The translations under genes and the position numbers were made by a program. Of a stretch of DNA of 64,000 nucleotides, positions 36,389 through 45,642 are shown one piece after another. Source of the DNA: Trinickia violacea (GTDB taxonomy: Bacteria; Pseudomonadota; Gammaproteobacteria; Burkholderiales; Burkholderiaceae); NCBI RefSeq assembly GCF_005280735.1, contig NZ_CP040077.1:1984001-2048000 (forward strand). Direction: 5' to 3'. The number at the start of each line of letters is the position of its first letter. Position 1 is the stretch's first letter. The notes beneath the pieces were generated by a model. That model had not been told where the DNA came from. It worked only from the letters and a program-made list of their open reading frames with translations, and searched no databases.

Positions 36389-37270
36389 ATGGCGGCAATT
36401 ACCGCAAGCATGGTTGCAGAACTGCGCGCGAAGACCGACGCGCCGATGATGGAATGCAAGAAGGCGCTGACGGAAGCCGAAGGCGACCTGGCGCGCGCTG
36501 AAGAGCTGCTGCGCGTGAAGCTCGGCAACAAGGCGAGCAAGGCCGCGTCGCGCGTGACGGCTGAAGGCGTCGTCGCGTCGTTCATCGGCGGCAACGCCGG
36601 CGCGCTCGTCGAGCTGAACTGCGAAACCGACTTCGTCGCGAAGAACGACGATTTCCTCGCGTTCGCGAAGACCGTGGCCGAACTCATCGCCACGCAGAAC
36701 CCGGCCGACGTGGCCGCGCTGTCGGCGCTGCCGCTCGAAGGCTCGACGGTCGACGCCGTGCGCCTCGCGCTCGTCGGCAAGATCGGCGAAAACCTGTCGA
36801 TCCGCCGTTTCGAGCGCTTCGAAACGACGAACAAGGTCGCCGCTTACCTGCACGGCACGCGCATCGGCGTGCTCGTCGAGTACACGGGCGCGGACGAGCA
36901 AGTCGGCAAGGACGTGGCCATGCACATCGCCGCGATGAAGCCGGTCTCGCTGTCGTCCGACGACGTGCCGGCCGAGCTGATCGCCAAGGAGCGCAGCATC
37001 GCCGAGCAGAAGGCCGCCGAATCGGGCAAGCCCGCTGAAATCATCGCGAAGATGGTCGACGGCAGCGTGCAGAAGTACCTGAAGGAAGTGTCGCTCTTGA
37101 ACCAGCCGTTCGTGAAGAACGACAAGCAGACGATCGAGCAGATGCTGAAGGCCGCCGGTACGACGGTCCAGAAGTTCGTGCTCTTCGTCGTCGGCGAAGG
37201 CATCGAGAAGCGTCAAGACGACTTCGCCGCCGAAGTGGCCGCGCAAGTTGCCGCAGCGAAGCAGTCGTAA
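36389..37270 (+). CDS. tsf: Elongation factor Ts
   Basis: EF-Ts is the GDP/GTP exchange factor for EF-Tu. The 293-aa product has the N-terminal UBA-like domain (VAELRAKTDAPMMECKKAL) with the TDxPMxxCKKAL motif. The core ELNCETDFVAKNDDF and the C-terminal domain are complete. The second of two adjacent ATGs (36389) was chosen: AAGGAG at 36377-36382 then has a normal 6-base spacing, and the product starts MAAITASMVAEL as in relatives. Confidence 0.98.
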   Translation: MAAITASMVAELRAKTDAPMMECKKALTEAEGDLARAEELLRVKLGNKASKAASRVTAEGVVASFIGGNAGALVELNCETDFVAKNDDFLAFAKTVAELIATQNPADVAALSALPLEGSTVDAVRLALVGKIGENLSIRRFERFETTNKVAAYLHGTRIGVLVEYTGADEQVGKDVAMHIAAMKPVSLSSDDVPAELIAKERSIAEQKAAESGKPAEIIAKMVDGSVQKYLKEVSLLNQPFVKNDKQTIEQMLKAAGTTVQKFVLFVVGEGIEKRQDDFAAEVAAQVAAAKQS

Positions 37271-37290
37271 GCAAGCGCAGTACGTCGTAC

Positions 37291-37318
37291 CCGCGGCGGG
37301 TGAAAACATCCGCCGCGG
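37291..37318 (+). other. Strong hairpin between tsf and pyrH without a T-run
   Basis: A 12-bp stem (37291-37302 with 37307-37318, one G-U pair) encloses an AAAA loop: CCGCGGCGGGTG and CATCCGCCGCGG. No T-run follows, so it is not a classic terminator. It may stabilise the tsf transcript 3' end or act as a Rho-related or processing site. Confidence 0.6.
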
Positions 37319-37490
37319 CCGGGAAGCGCCGCCGGGCCTGACGGGTCAGCCCGATTCATACCTGCCTGGCCGTCGCCGAGCCCGCCGCACAAGTGCGATT
37401 CGGTGAATTTGGCGACGCTTGCCCGAACCAGCATTTCACCCCTACAGTTCTACGTTGTTGTCATCCTCTTCGGCGCGATCGGATACCTCT

Positions 37491-38204
37491 ATGCCCACTG
37501 CCTATAAACGCGTTCTTCTCAAACTCTCCGGCGAAGCTCTGATGGGCGACGATGCCTTTGGTATCAATCGCGCGACGATCGAAAGAATGGTGGCAGACGT
37601 TGCGGAAGTCGTCCGGCTGGGCACCCAGCTCGCGGTCGTGATCGGCGGCGGCAACATTTTCCGTGGTGTGGCGGGCGGCGCGGCCGGCATGGACCGCGCG
37701 ACGGCCGACTACATGGGGATGCTCGCGACGATGATGAACGCGCTCGCATTGCAGGACGCGATGCGCCACGCCGGGATCGAGGCGCGCGTGCAGTCGGCGC
37801 TGCGCATGGACCAGGTGGTGGAGCCGTACATCCGTCCGCGCGCCATCCGCCAGCTCGAAGAGGGCAAGGTCGTGATCTTCGCGGCCGGCACGGGGAACCC
37901 GTTCTTCACGACCGATACGGCCGCCGCGCTGCGCGGGTCGGAAATCGGTGCGGAAGTCGTGCTGAAGGCCACCAAAGTCGACGGCGTATACTCCGCAGAC
38001 CCGAAGAAAGATCCTACGGCCACGCGCTATTCGACGATCAGCTTCGACGAGGCGATCGGCCGCAATCTGCAGGTGATGGACGCGACGGCCTTTGCGCTGT
38101 GCCGCGACCAGAAGCTGCCGATCCGCGTGTTTTCGATCGTCAAGCCCGGCGCGCTCAAGCGTATCGTTCAAGGTGAGGACGAGGGCACGCTCGTCCACGT
38201 GTAA
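37491..38204 (+). CDS. pyrH: Uridylate kinase (UMP kinase)
   Basis: PyrH phosphorylates UMP to UDP, feeding pyrimidine nucleotides to RNA and to sugar carriers. The 237-aa amino-acid-kinase-fold protein has KRVLLKLSGEALMG at the start, the GGGNIFRGVAGG loop, and VDGVYSADPKKDPTATRY. The ATG at 37491 was chosen because it gives the standard N-terminus; the region upstream in frame is not conserved in type. It is followed by frr after 92 bases. Confidence 0.97.
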   Translation: MPTAYKRVLLKLSGEALMGDDAFGINRATIERMVADVAEVVRLGTQLAVVIGGGNIFRGVAGGAAGMDRATADYMGMLATMMNALALQDAMRHAGIEARVQSALRMDQVVEPYIRPRAIRQLEEGKVVIFAAGTGNPFFTTDTAAALRGSEIGAEVVLKATKVDGVYSADPKKDPTATRYSTISFDEAIGRNLQVMDATAFALCRDQKLPIRVFSIVKPGALKRIVQGEDEGTLVHV

Positions 38205-38296
38205 ACTCTCGCAGGACGCGGTTTGCGCTGCGGGTTGCGGCGGGGTGCCGCTCCTCGCGGGCGGACCTGCACTGTTATGAAGGTTCGGAGGTTTAA

Positions 38297-38857
38297 ATGA
38301 GTGTGGCAGATATCAAAAAAGGCGCCGAGCAGAAGATGCAGCGCTCGATCGACGCGTTCAAGAACGATCTGGCGAAAATCCGCACGGGCCGCGCACATAC
38401 CGGCTTGCTCGACCATATCCAGGTCGACTACTACGGCTCGGCCGTGCCCATCTCGCAGGTGGCCAACCTGACCCTCGTCGACGCGCGCACGATCGGCGTG
38501 CAACCGTGGGAAAAGAAGATGGTTGCGGTCGTCGAAAAGGCGATTCGCGAATCCGACCTGGGCCTGAACCCGGCGACGCAGGGCGACCTGATCCGCGTGC
38601 CGATGCCCGCGCTGACCGAAGAGCGCCGCAAGGAGCTGACCAAGGTCGTCAAGAGCGAAGGCGAAACGGCGAAGGTGGCGGTGCGCAATTTGCGCCGCGA
38701 TGCGAACGAGCAGCTCAAGAAACTCGTCAAAGATAAAGAGATCTCGGAAGACGACGAGCGCCGCGCCGGCGACGACGTGCAAAAGCTCACCGATAAGTAC
38801 GTTGCCGAAATCGACAAGCTCGTCCAGAGCAAGGAAGCCGAGATCATGACGGTCTGA
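38297..38857 (+). CDS. frr: Ribosome recycling factor
   Basis: RRF splits post-termination ribosomes together with EF-G. The 186-aa product has the family motif DLAKIRTGRAHTGLLDHIQVDYYG, the central PWEKKMVAVVEKAI, and the C-terminal helix ending IDKLVQSKEAEIM. A strong GGAGG precedes the ATG at 38297. Length (185-186 aa) is standard. Confidence 0.98.
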   Translation: MSVADIKKGAEQKMQRSIDAFKNDLAKIRTGRAHTGLLDHIQVDYYGSAVPISQVANLTLVDARTIGVQPWEKKMVAVVEKAIRESDLGLNPATQGDLIRVPMPALTEERRKELTKVVKSEGETAKVAVRNLRRDANEQLKKLVKDKEISEDDERRAGDDVQKLTDKYVAEIDKLVQSKEAEIMTV

Positions 38858-38917
38858 GGCCGTCCGGTCTCAGACTTTCAGTCTCACTTCTTTTTTGCAG
38901 TCACAGTCCCAGCGGCC

Positions 38918-39700
38918 ATGACCTATACCAGTTCTACCGTTCGCGTGCCTGACGTCGCGGCCGTGCCGCGACACATCGCGATCATCATGGACGGCAACGG
39001 CCGTTGGGCGACGCAGCGGCGCTTGCCGCGCGTGGCGGGCCACTCGCGCGGCGTCGATGCGGTGCGCGCAGCTGTCGAAGCCTGCGCGCGCGCGGGTGTC
39101 GAATATCTGACCCTGTTCGCATTCAGCTCCGAAAACTGGCGCCGTCCGACCGAGGAAGTCTCGTTCCTGATGCGCCTTTTCGTGACGGCGCTCGAGCGCG
39201 AAGTCGGCAAGCTGCATGCGAACGGCATCCGTCTACGCGTGGTCGGCGACCTCTCGCAGTTCGATGCCCGTATTCAAGACTTGATCCGGCGCGCGGAAAC
39301 GAAGACGGCGCGCAATACCCGTCTCACGCTCACGATCGCCGCGAACTACGGCGGCCGCTGGGACATCCTTCAGGCCGCGAAGCGGCTCGCCGAGCAATCG
39401 GCGCAGACGGGGCAGGTGGCGGAAGTCAACGAGGAGACGTTCGCCCAGCATCTGGCGATGGCCTATGCGCCGGAGCCCGATCTCTTCATCCGCACCGGCG
39501 GCGAGACGCGCATCAGCAACTTCCTGCTCTGGCAGCTCGCCTATACCGAGTTCTATTTCACCGAGACCTTCTGGCCTGACTTCGACGCGAACGCGCTTTC
39601 CGACGCGATTGCCTCGTATGCGCGGCGCGAGCGCCGCTTCGGCCGCACCAGCGCCCAACTCGAACCGCAATCGCAGAACGCCGATTCGCTTCCATGCTAA
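38918..39700 (+). CDS. uppS: Undecaprenyl diphosphate synthase
   Basis: UppS is a cis-prenyltransferase that makes C55-PP, the lipid carrier for peptidoglycan and O-antigen. The 260-aa product has HIAIIMDGNGRWA with the catalytic aspartate and LTLFAFSSENWRRP. ANYGGRWDI and the C-terminal DLFIRTGGETRISNFLLWQLAYTE are also present. It overlaps cdsA by 7 bases, which suggests coupled translation. Confidence 0.97.
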   Translation: MTYTSSTVRVPDVAAVPRHIAIIMDGNGRWATQRRLPRVAGHSRGVDAVRAAVEACARAGVEYLTLFAFSSENWRRPTEEVSFLMRLFVTALEREVGKLHANGIRLRVVGDLSQFDARIQDLIRRAETKTARNTRLTLTIAANYGGRWDILQAAKRLAEQSAQTGQVAEVNEETFAQHLAMAYAPEPDLFIRTGGETRISNFLLWQLAYTEFYFTETFWPDFDANALSDAIASYARRERRFGRTSAQLEPQSQNADSLPC

Positions 39701-40515
39701 AAACCCGTGTTATCACGGCGATCGTCCTGCTGGCAGTCTTCTTGCCCGTGACGCTGTTCGCACCGGTCGGCGCGTTCGGCGCGCTGATCGCGTTCGTGCT
39801 CGTCTTTGCCGCTTGGGAATGGGCGCGCCTGCTCAAGCTGAACGGCGCCGGCCCGGTCGTCTATGCGCTGGTCGCCGCCGTGGCGCTGGTGGCGAGTACG
39901 AAACTCGGCGTCGGGGTCAAGCCGCCTCGGCCGCTGTTTCAGGCCGCGGCCGTATTCTGGGTGCTGGCGGGCCCGTTCGTGCTGATGCGCAAGCCCGTGC
40001 TCGCCCATGGCGCCTGGCGCCTGTTCCTGTTTCTGGCGGGAATCATCGTGTTTGTCGCGTGCTGGCACGCCCTCGTGGCGGCGCGCATCGAAGGGGTGCC
40101 GTTTGTTTTGTCCCTGTTATTAGTGGTGTGGCTCGCCGACATCGGCGCATACTTTGCGGGTAAGGCATTCGGAAAGCATAAGCTGGCGCCTGCCATCAGT
40201 CCGGGCAAAACCTGGGAAGGCGCCGCGGGCGGCTGGCTGGCGGTGATCGTCGTCGCGGGCGTGGCCGTCGCCACCCATGCGCTCGCGCCTACGCTGTATT
40301 CCGATTTGGTGACGCGCCTCGGCACCCCGCGCGCGTTTGTCGCCTTGACGCTGCTGGTCGCGTTCAGCGTGGTCGGCGATTTGTTCGAATCGATGCTGAA
40401 GCGCCAGGCCGGCGTGAAGGACTCGAGCGGTCTGCTGCCGGGCCACGGTGGCGTTCTCGACCGCATTGACGCGTTGTTGCCGGTGTTGCCGCTCGCGATG
40501 CTGCTGCTCGGCTAG
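39694..40515 (+). CDS. cdsA: Phosphatidate cytidylyltransferase
   Basis: CdsA makes CDP-diacylglycerol from phosphatidic acid and CTP, the branch-point of phospholipid synthesis. The 273-aa inner-membrane protein has about 8 hydrophobic segments. The family signature lies near the C-terminus: GDLFESMLKRQAGVKDSS followed by LLPGHGGVLDRID. SPGKTWEGAAGG is the other conserved block. It starts at 39694 inside the end of uppS and is followed by dxr after 10 bases. Confidence 0.97.
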   Translation: MLKTRVITAIVLLAVFLPVTLFAPVGAFGALIAFVLVFAAWEWARLLKLNGAGPVVYALVAAVALVASTKLGVGVKPPRPLFQAAAVFWVLAGPFVLMRKPVLAHGAWRLFLFLAGIIVFVACWHALVAARIEGVPFVLSLLLVVWLADIGAYFAGKAFGKHKLAPAISPGKTWEGAAGGWLAVIVVAGVAVATHALAPTLYSDLVTRLGTPRAFVALTLLVAFSVVGDLFESMLKRQAGVKDSSGLLPGHGGVLDRIDALLPVLPLAMLLLG

Positions 40516-40525
40516 AGAAAGAGAT

Positions 40526-41731
40526 ATGAAAAAACGTCTGACACTGCTCGGTTCCACGGGCTCGATTGGCGAGAGCACGCTCGACGTCGTCGCGCGCCAT
40601 CCCGACCGTTTCTCGGTCTATGCGCTGACCGCGCATCGCAACGGCGACAAGCTCGTCGCGCAATGCTTGCGTTTTCAACCGGAAGTGGCGGTGGTCGGCG
40701 ATGCCGAGACGGCCGCGCGCGTCGCCGCGCAGTTGCGCGATGCCGGTTGCAAAACCGAGGTCGCGTACGGCCCGCAAGCGCTCGTCGATGTGTCGAAAAG
40801 CGCGCAATGCGACACGGTGGTCGCGGCGATCGTCGGTGCTGCCGGCCTTGCGCCCACGTTGGCCGCAGCACGCGCCGGCAAGCGCATCCTGCTCGCGAAC
40901 AAGGAGGCGCTCGTGATGTCCGGCGCGATCTTCATGGACGCCGTGCGCGACCATCACGCGACGCTGCTGCCCGTCGACAGCGAGCACAACGCGATCTTCC
41001 AATGTCTGCCGAGCGAAGCCTCGGCGCATGGCGGCGTCTCGAAGATCATCCTGACGGCGTCGGGTGGACCGTTCCGCACGCGCGAGCCGTCCACGCTAGT
41101 CGACGTCACGCCCGACGAAGCCTGTAAACATCCGAACTGGGTGATGGGCCGCAAGATCTCGGTCGATTCGGCGACGATGATGAACAAGGGCCTCGAAGTC
41201 ATCGAAGCGCATTGGCTCTTCGGTCTGCCCGGCGAGCGCATCGAGGTGCTGATCCATCCGCAAAGCGTGATCCATTCGCTCGTGTCGTACGTCGACGGTT
41301 CGGTGCTCGCGCAGCTCGGCAATCCCGACATGCGTACGCCGATCGCACACGCGCTCGCGTTCCCCGAGCGCGTCGATTCCGGTGTCGCGCAACTCGACCT
41401 CGTGCAGGTTGCGTCGCTGAGTTTCGAGAAGCCCGACTACGCGCGCTTTCCGTGCCTCGCGCTAGCCATGAAGGCGCTGGCAGAAGGCGGCGTCGCGAGT
41501 GCGGCGCTCAATGCGGCGAACGAGGTCGCGGTCGACGCGTTCCTGTCGCGCAAGATCGGTTTCATGGCGATCGCGCAGACCGTCGATGCGGTGCTGAACG
41601 CGCTGCCGAACCGCACGCCAAGCGGCCTCGACGACGTGCTTGAAGCGGACGCCGCGGCGCGCCGCGCGGCCACGGTCTTTATCGAAAGCCATCTCGCCGG
41701 CGCGCGCCGGATGGACCGCACGGTCCAGTGA
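40526..41731 (+). CDS. dxr: 1-deoxy-D-xylulose 5-phosphate reductoisomerase
   Basis: Dxr makes MEP, the second step of the non-mevalonate isoprenoid pathway that supplies UppS. The 401-aa product has the NADPH loop LGSTGSIGESTLDV, LLPVDSEHNAIFQCL, the ILTASGGPFR flexible loop region, and NWVMGRKISVDSATMMNKGLE. The ATG at 40526 has AGAGAAAGAGAT upstream and gives the standard start MKKRLTLLGSTGSIG. Confidence 0.98.
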   Translation: MKKRLTLLGSTGSIGESTLDVVARHPDRFSVYALTAHRNGDKLVAQCLRFQPEVAVVGDAETAARVAAQLRDAGCKTEVAYGPQALVDVSKSAQCDTVVAAIVGAAGLAPTLAAARAGKRILLANKEALVMSGAIFMDAVRDHHATLLPVDSEHNAIFQCLPSEASAHGGVSKIILTASGGPFRTREPSTLVDVTPDEACKHPNWVMGRKISVDSATMMNKGLEVIEAHWLFGLPGERIEVLIHPQSVIHSLVSYVDGSVLAQLGNPDMRTPIAHALAFPERVDSGVAQLDLVQVASLSFEKPDYARFPCLALAMKALAEGGVASAALNAANEVAVDAFLSRKIGFMAIAQTVDAVLNALPNRTPSGLDDVLEADAAARRAATVFIESHLAGARRMDRTVQ

Positions 41732-41763
41732 GGCGGAAATGAAGCGGCCCGGCGCACACTGAC

Positions 41764-43212
41764 ATGAACCTGCTGATCGAAATCGCGTCGTTCATCGTGG
41801 CGATCGGCGTGCTCGTCGTCGTGCACGAGTACGGGCACTATCGCATCGCGCGCCTGTGCGGCGTGAAGGTGCTGCGCTTTTCGATCGGTTTCGGCAAGCC
41901 GCTCTGGCAACGGGTCAGCAAGAAGACCGGCACCGAATGGACGATCGCCGCGTTGCCGCTGGGCGGCTACGTGAAGATGCTCGACGAGCGCGACCCCGGG
42001 CCGGGCATTGCTGCCGCCGACCTGCCGTATGCCTTTAACCGGCAGTCCGTGGGCAAGCGCATTGCGATCGTGCTGGCAGGGCCGGTCGCAAACTTCCTGC
42101 TGGCGATCGCGCTGTTTTCTGCCGTGTTCGCGACCGGCATCACCGAGCCAGCGGCCATCGTCGCGGCCCCGCCCGCGGGGAGCGTCGCGGCGAAGGCGGG
42201 CTTCGACGGCGGTGAAACCGTGCTCGCGATCCGCAACGAACGCGGCAGCGATGGCGAGGCCGTGCGCTCGTGGTCCGATTTGCGCTGGAAGCTGCTCGAT
42301 GCGGCGTTCGATCATCGCCGCGTGGTGCTGCGTGCGAAGAACGCTCATGGCACTTTCGATTATCAAGTCGATCTGCGTGGCATCTCGGACAAGGAAGTCG
42401 ACGACGACTTCATGTCGAAGCTCGGTTTCGAGCCCGGCGGCGGCACGTTGACGGTGGCGGGCGTCGAGCCGGGCAGCGCCGCGCAGCGCGCCGGACTGCA
42501 GCCCGGCGACACGCTGCGGGAAATGAACGGTAAGCGTGTGGACAGTGCGACCGCGTTTATCGATTTCATCAAGTCGCATGCCGGCCGGACGGTTGCGCTG
42601 GAGATCGAGCGCGGCGGTTCGTCTGCAGTCGCGGCAAAGGGCGCGGAGGGGGCGGCGAGCGGAGCGGCAAGCGATGTAGCGATTGGCGCGGCAGGCCCGC
42701 TGCAAGCGCTCACGATCGTACCCGAGACGCGGCGCGACCCCGATACGGGCGCCGACGTCGGCCGCATCGGCGCGGCGCTCGCGACGCAAGTGCCGAGCGT
42801 CGACGTCCGTTACGGCCCGATCGAAAGTCTCGAACTGGGCGTGCGCCGCACGTGGGACATCTCGCTGTATTCGCTACGAATGTTCGGCCGGATGATCACC
42901 GGCGAGGCGTCGCTCAAGAATTTGTCCGGTCCCGTCACGATTGCCGACTACGCCGGCAAGAGCGCGCGACTCGGATTGGCGCCGTTTTTGTCGTTTCTCG
43001 CGCTCGTCAGTATCAGTCTCGGTGTGCTGAACTTGTTACCGATTCCGGTATTGGACGGGGGGCATCTGTTATATTATTTGGTTGAAGCCGCGACCGGCAA
43101 AGCGGTATCGGAACGTTGGCAGCTTGTTCTGCAGAGGGCCGGCCTCGTCTGCATCGTCGCATTGTCGGCGATTGCGCTTTTCAACGATCTGGCTCGGTTA
43201 ATCCATTTTTAA
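41764..43212 (+). CDS. rseP: Regulator of sigma-E protease RseP (site-2 protease)
   Basis: RseP is an intramembrane zinc metalloprotease that cleaves anti-sigma-E factor during envelope stress. The 482-aa protein has the HExxH site at H21-H25 (VVHEYGHYRIARLCG) in the first membrane segment. Two periplasmic PDZ regions follow (one includes GSAAQRAGLQPGDTLREMNG), with the late LLPIPVLDGGHLLYYLVEA aspartate motif near the C-terminus. A Gly/Ala-rich insert (residues about 285-310) lies within the second PDZ region. It is directly upstream of bamA, a conserved pairing. Confidence 0.96.
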   Translation: MNLLIEIASFIVAIGVLVVVHEYGHYRIARLCGVKVLRFSIGFGKPLWQRVSKKTGTEWTIAALPLGGYVKMLDERDPGPGIAAADLPYAFNRQSVGKRIAIVLAGPVANFLLAIALFSAVFATGITEPAAIVAAPPAGSVAAKAGFDGGETVLAIRNERGSDGEAVRSWSDLRWKLLDAAFDHRRVVLRAKNAHGTFDYQVDLRGISDKEVDDDFMSKLGFEPGGGTLTVAGVEPGSAAQRAGLQPGDTLREMNGKRVDSATAFIDFIKSHAGRTVALEIERGGSSAVAAKGAEGAASGAASDVAIGAAGPLQALTIVPETRRDPDTGADVGRIGAALATQVPSVDVRYGPIESLELGVRRTWDISLYSLRMFGRMITGEASLKNLSGPVTIADYAGKSARLGLAPFLSFLALVSISLGVLNLLPIPVLDGGHLLYYLVEAATGKAVSERWQLVLQRAGLVCIVALSAIALFNDLARLIHF

Positions 43213-43220
43213 ATTGTCGA

Positions 43221-43266
43221 GCGGCTCACTTAAGGGCACCTTAAGGGCACTTTAAGTAAGCCGCGG
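43221..43266. repeat. 11-bp tandem repeats inside an imperfect hairpin between rseP and bamA
   Basis: CTTAAGGGCAC occurs at 43229-43239 and 43240-43250, followed by the related TTTAAGTAAGC. The outer arms GCGGCTCACTTAA (43221-43233) and TTAAGTAAGCCGC (43252-43264) pair with one mismatch. This gives a long hairpin just before the bamA start. Confidence 0.85.
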
Positions 43267-43300
43267 GGACTGACGCAGCTAAAAACACTGGGGAAGCACG

Positions 43301-45604
43301 TTGTTCAAACCTCATCGCTTTGTTCCTAAAACAATTGCAGCCGCGGCACTCGCCGCGCATGGGCTGGTGGCTCACGCGACGACACCTTTCGTGGTGCAAG
43401 ACATCCGGATCGAGGGATTGCAACGCATCGAACCAGGTTCCGTGTTCGCCTATCTGCCGATCAAGAAGGGCGACACCTTCACCGACGACAAGGCTTCAGA
43501 CGCCATCCGCGCGCTGTACGCCACCGGCTTCTTCAGCGACGTGCGCATCGCCACGGAAGGCAACGTCGTGGTCGTGGACGTGGTCGAGCGTCCGGCCATC
43601 GCGTCGATCGATTTCGCGGGCCTCCACGAATTCGACAAAGACAACCTCAACAAGGCGCTCAATTCGGTTGGCTTGTCGCCGGGCCGCTACTACGACAAGG
43701 CGCTCGTCGATCGCGCCGAGCAGGAACTGAAACGCCAGTACCTGACGCGCGGCTTCTACGCCGCCGAAGTGACGACGACCGTCACGCCGGTCGACCGCAA
43801 CCGCGTGTCGATCCTGTTCTCGGTGGCCGAGGGCCCGAGCGCGAAGATCCGCCAGGTCAACTTCATCGGCAATAAGGTGTTCAGCACGAGCACGCTGCGC
43901 GACGAAATGCAGCTGTCCACGCCGAACTGGTTCTCGTGGTACACGAAGAACGACCTGTACTCGAAGGAAAAGCTCACGGGCGACCTCGAGAACATCCGGT
44001 CCTACTATTTGAATCGCGGCTACCTCGAGTTCAACATCGAATCGACGCAAGTGTCGATCTCGCCGGACAAGAAGGACATGTACCTCACGCTGACGTTGCA
44101 TGAGGGCGAGCCGTACACGATTTCGAGCATTCAGCTCGCGGGCAATCTGCTGGACCGCCAAGCCGAGTTGCAGAAGCTCATCACCATCAAGCCCGGTCAG
44201 CGCTTCTCGGCGGAAAAGTTGAAGGCGACGACCAAGGCCATCGTCGACAAGCTCGGTGAATATGGCTACGCGTTCGCGAACGTGAACGCGGTGCCGCAGA
44301 TCGACCAGGAACATCACACGGTCGCGCTGACGCTGCAAGTCGATCCGAGCCGCCGTGTCTACGTGCGCCGCATCAACGTTACCGGCAACACGCGTACGCG
44401 CGACGAAGTGGTCCGCCGCGAAATGCGCCAGCTCGAAAGCTCGTGGTTCGATTCGAGCCGCCTCGCGCTGTCGAAGGACCGTATCAACCGTCTCGGCTAC
44501 TTCACCGACGTCGACGTGACGACGGTGCCGGTCGAAGGCACGCAGGACCAGGTCGACGTCGACGTGAAGGTCACCGAAAAGCCGACCGGCGCGATCACGC
44601 TCGGTGCGGGCTTCTCGTCGACCGACAAGGTGGTGCTCTCGGCAGGCGTGTCGCAGGACAACGTGTTCGGTTCCGGCACGAGTCTCGCGGTGAACATCAA
44701 CACCGCGAAGACGTACCGCACGCTGACGGTCACGCAGGTCGACCCCTATTTCACGGTGGACGGCATCAAGCGGATCACCGATGTCTACTACCGCACGACC
44801 GAGCCGCTGTACTACTCGACGTCGTCGAGCTTCCGCATCATCACCGCGGGCGCGGACCTCAAGTTCGGTATCCCGTTCTCCGAGGTCGATACTGTCTACT
44901 TCGGCACGGGCCTCGAGCAGAACCGCCTCGATGTCGATTCGAATACGCCGCAAAGCTATATCGACTACGTGAACGCATTCGGCCGCGTGTCGAACAACGT
45001 TCCGCTGACGGTGGGCTGGTCGCGCGACGCGCGCGACAGCGCGCTCGTGCCGAGCCGTGGCTACTACACGCAGGCGAATGCCGAATACGGCACGCCGGTC
45101 GGCGCAACGCAGTACTACAAGGCCGACTTGCAGGCCCAGTACTATTACTCGTTCGCGCGCGGCTTCGTGCTCGGCCTGAACTTCCAGGGCGGCTACGGCA
45201 ACGGTCTCGCCGGCAAGCCGTACCCGATCTTCAAGAACTACTTCGCCGGCGGTATCGGTTCGGTGCGCGGCTATGAGCCGAGCTCGCTGGGTCCGCGCGA
45301 CGCGACGACGAACGACCCGATCGGCGGCTCGAAGATGGTGGTCGGCAACATCGAACTCACGTTCCCGCTGCCGGGCACGGGCTACGACCGTACGCTGCGC
45401 GTGTTCACGTTCCTCGACGGCGGTAACGTCTGGGGCAACTTGGGCAACAGTATCGGCGCGAACGGCTTGCGTTACGGCTATGGTCTTGGTCTTGCGTGGA
45501 TTTCGCCGATCGGCCCGCTCAAGATCAGCTTGGGCTTCCCGGTCACGAAGCACACGGGCGACCAGTATCAGAAGTTCCAATTCCAGATCGGGACGGCATT
45601 CTGA
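43301..45604 (+). CDS. bamA: Outer membrane protein assembly factor BamA
   Basis: BamA is the Omp85 core that inserts beta-barrel proteins into the outer membrane. The 767-aa protein has a signal peptide (residues 1-26, ending in VAHA). Five POTRA domains span about 27-425 (the first begins FVVQDIRIEGLQRIEPGSVF), and a 16-strand barrel runs to the terminal F of QIGTAF. The lid-lock motif region GGIGSVRGYE is intact. The start is TTG at 43301, supported by GGGGAAG upstream; no ATG precedes the signal peptide. It is followed by skp and the lpx genes. Confidence 0.96.
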   Translation: MFKPHRFVPKTIAAAALAAHGLVAHATTPFVVQDIRIEGLQRIEPGSVFAYLPIKKGDTFTDDKASDAIRALYATGFFSDVRIATEGNVVVVDVVERPAIASIDFAGLHEFDKDNLNKALNSVGLSPGRYYDKALVDRAEQELKRQYLTRGFYAAEVTTTVTPVDRNRVSILFSVAEGPSAKIRQVNFIGNKVFSTSTLRDEMQLSTPNWFSWYTKNDLYSKEKLTGDLENIRSYYLNRGYLEFNIESTQVSISPDKKDMYLTLTLHEGEPYTISSIQLAGNLLDRQAELQKLITIKPGQRFSAEKLKATTKAIVDKLGEYGYAFANVNAVPQIDQEHHTVALTLQVDPSRRVYVRRINVTGNTRTRDEVVRREMRQLESSWFDSSRLALSKDRINRLGYFTDVDVTTVPVEGTQDQVDVDVKVTEKPTGAITLGAGFSSTDKVVLSAGVSQDNVFGSGTSLAVNINTAKTYRTLTVTQVDPYFTVDGIKRITDVYYRTTEPLYYSTSSSFRIITAGADLKFGIPFSEVDTVYFGTGLEQNRLDVDSNTPQSYIDYVNAFGRVSNNVPLTVGWSRDARDSALVPSRGYYTQANAEYGTPVGATQYYKADLQAQYYYSFARGFVLGLNFQGGYGNGLAGKPYPIFKNYFAGGIGSVRGYEPSSLGPRDATTNDPIGGSKMVVGNIELTFPLPGTGYDRTLRVFTFLDGGNVWGNLGNSIGANGLRYGYGLGLAWISPIGPLKISLGFPVTKHTGDQYQKFQFQIGTAF

Positions 45605-45642
45605 CGAAACACCGAGACCTTTACAGTATCGAGAGGAAGACT

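Noticed and set aside
43496..45580. 694-codon minus-strand frame over bamA
   Set aside because: It is a shadow of bamA, with low-complexity Arg/Val/Ala composition and no start-site signal.
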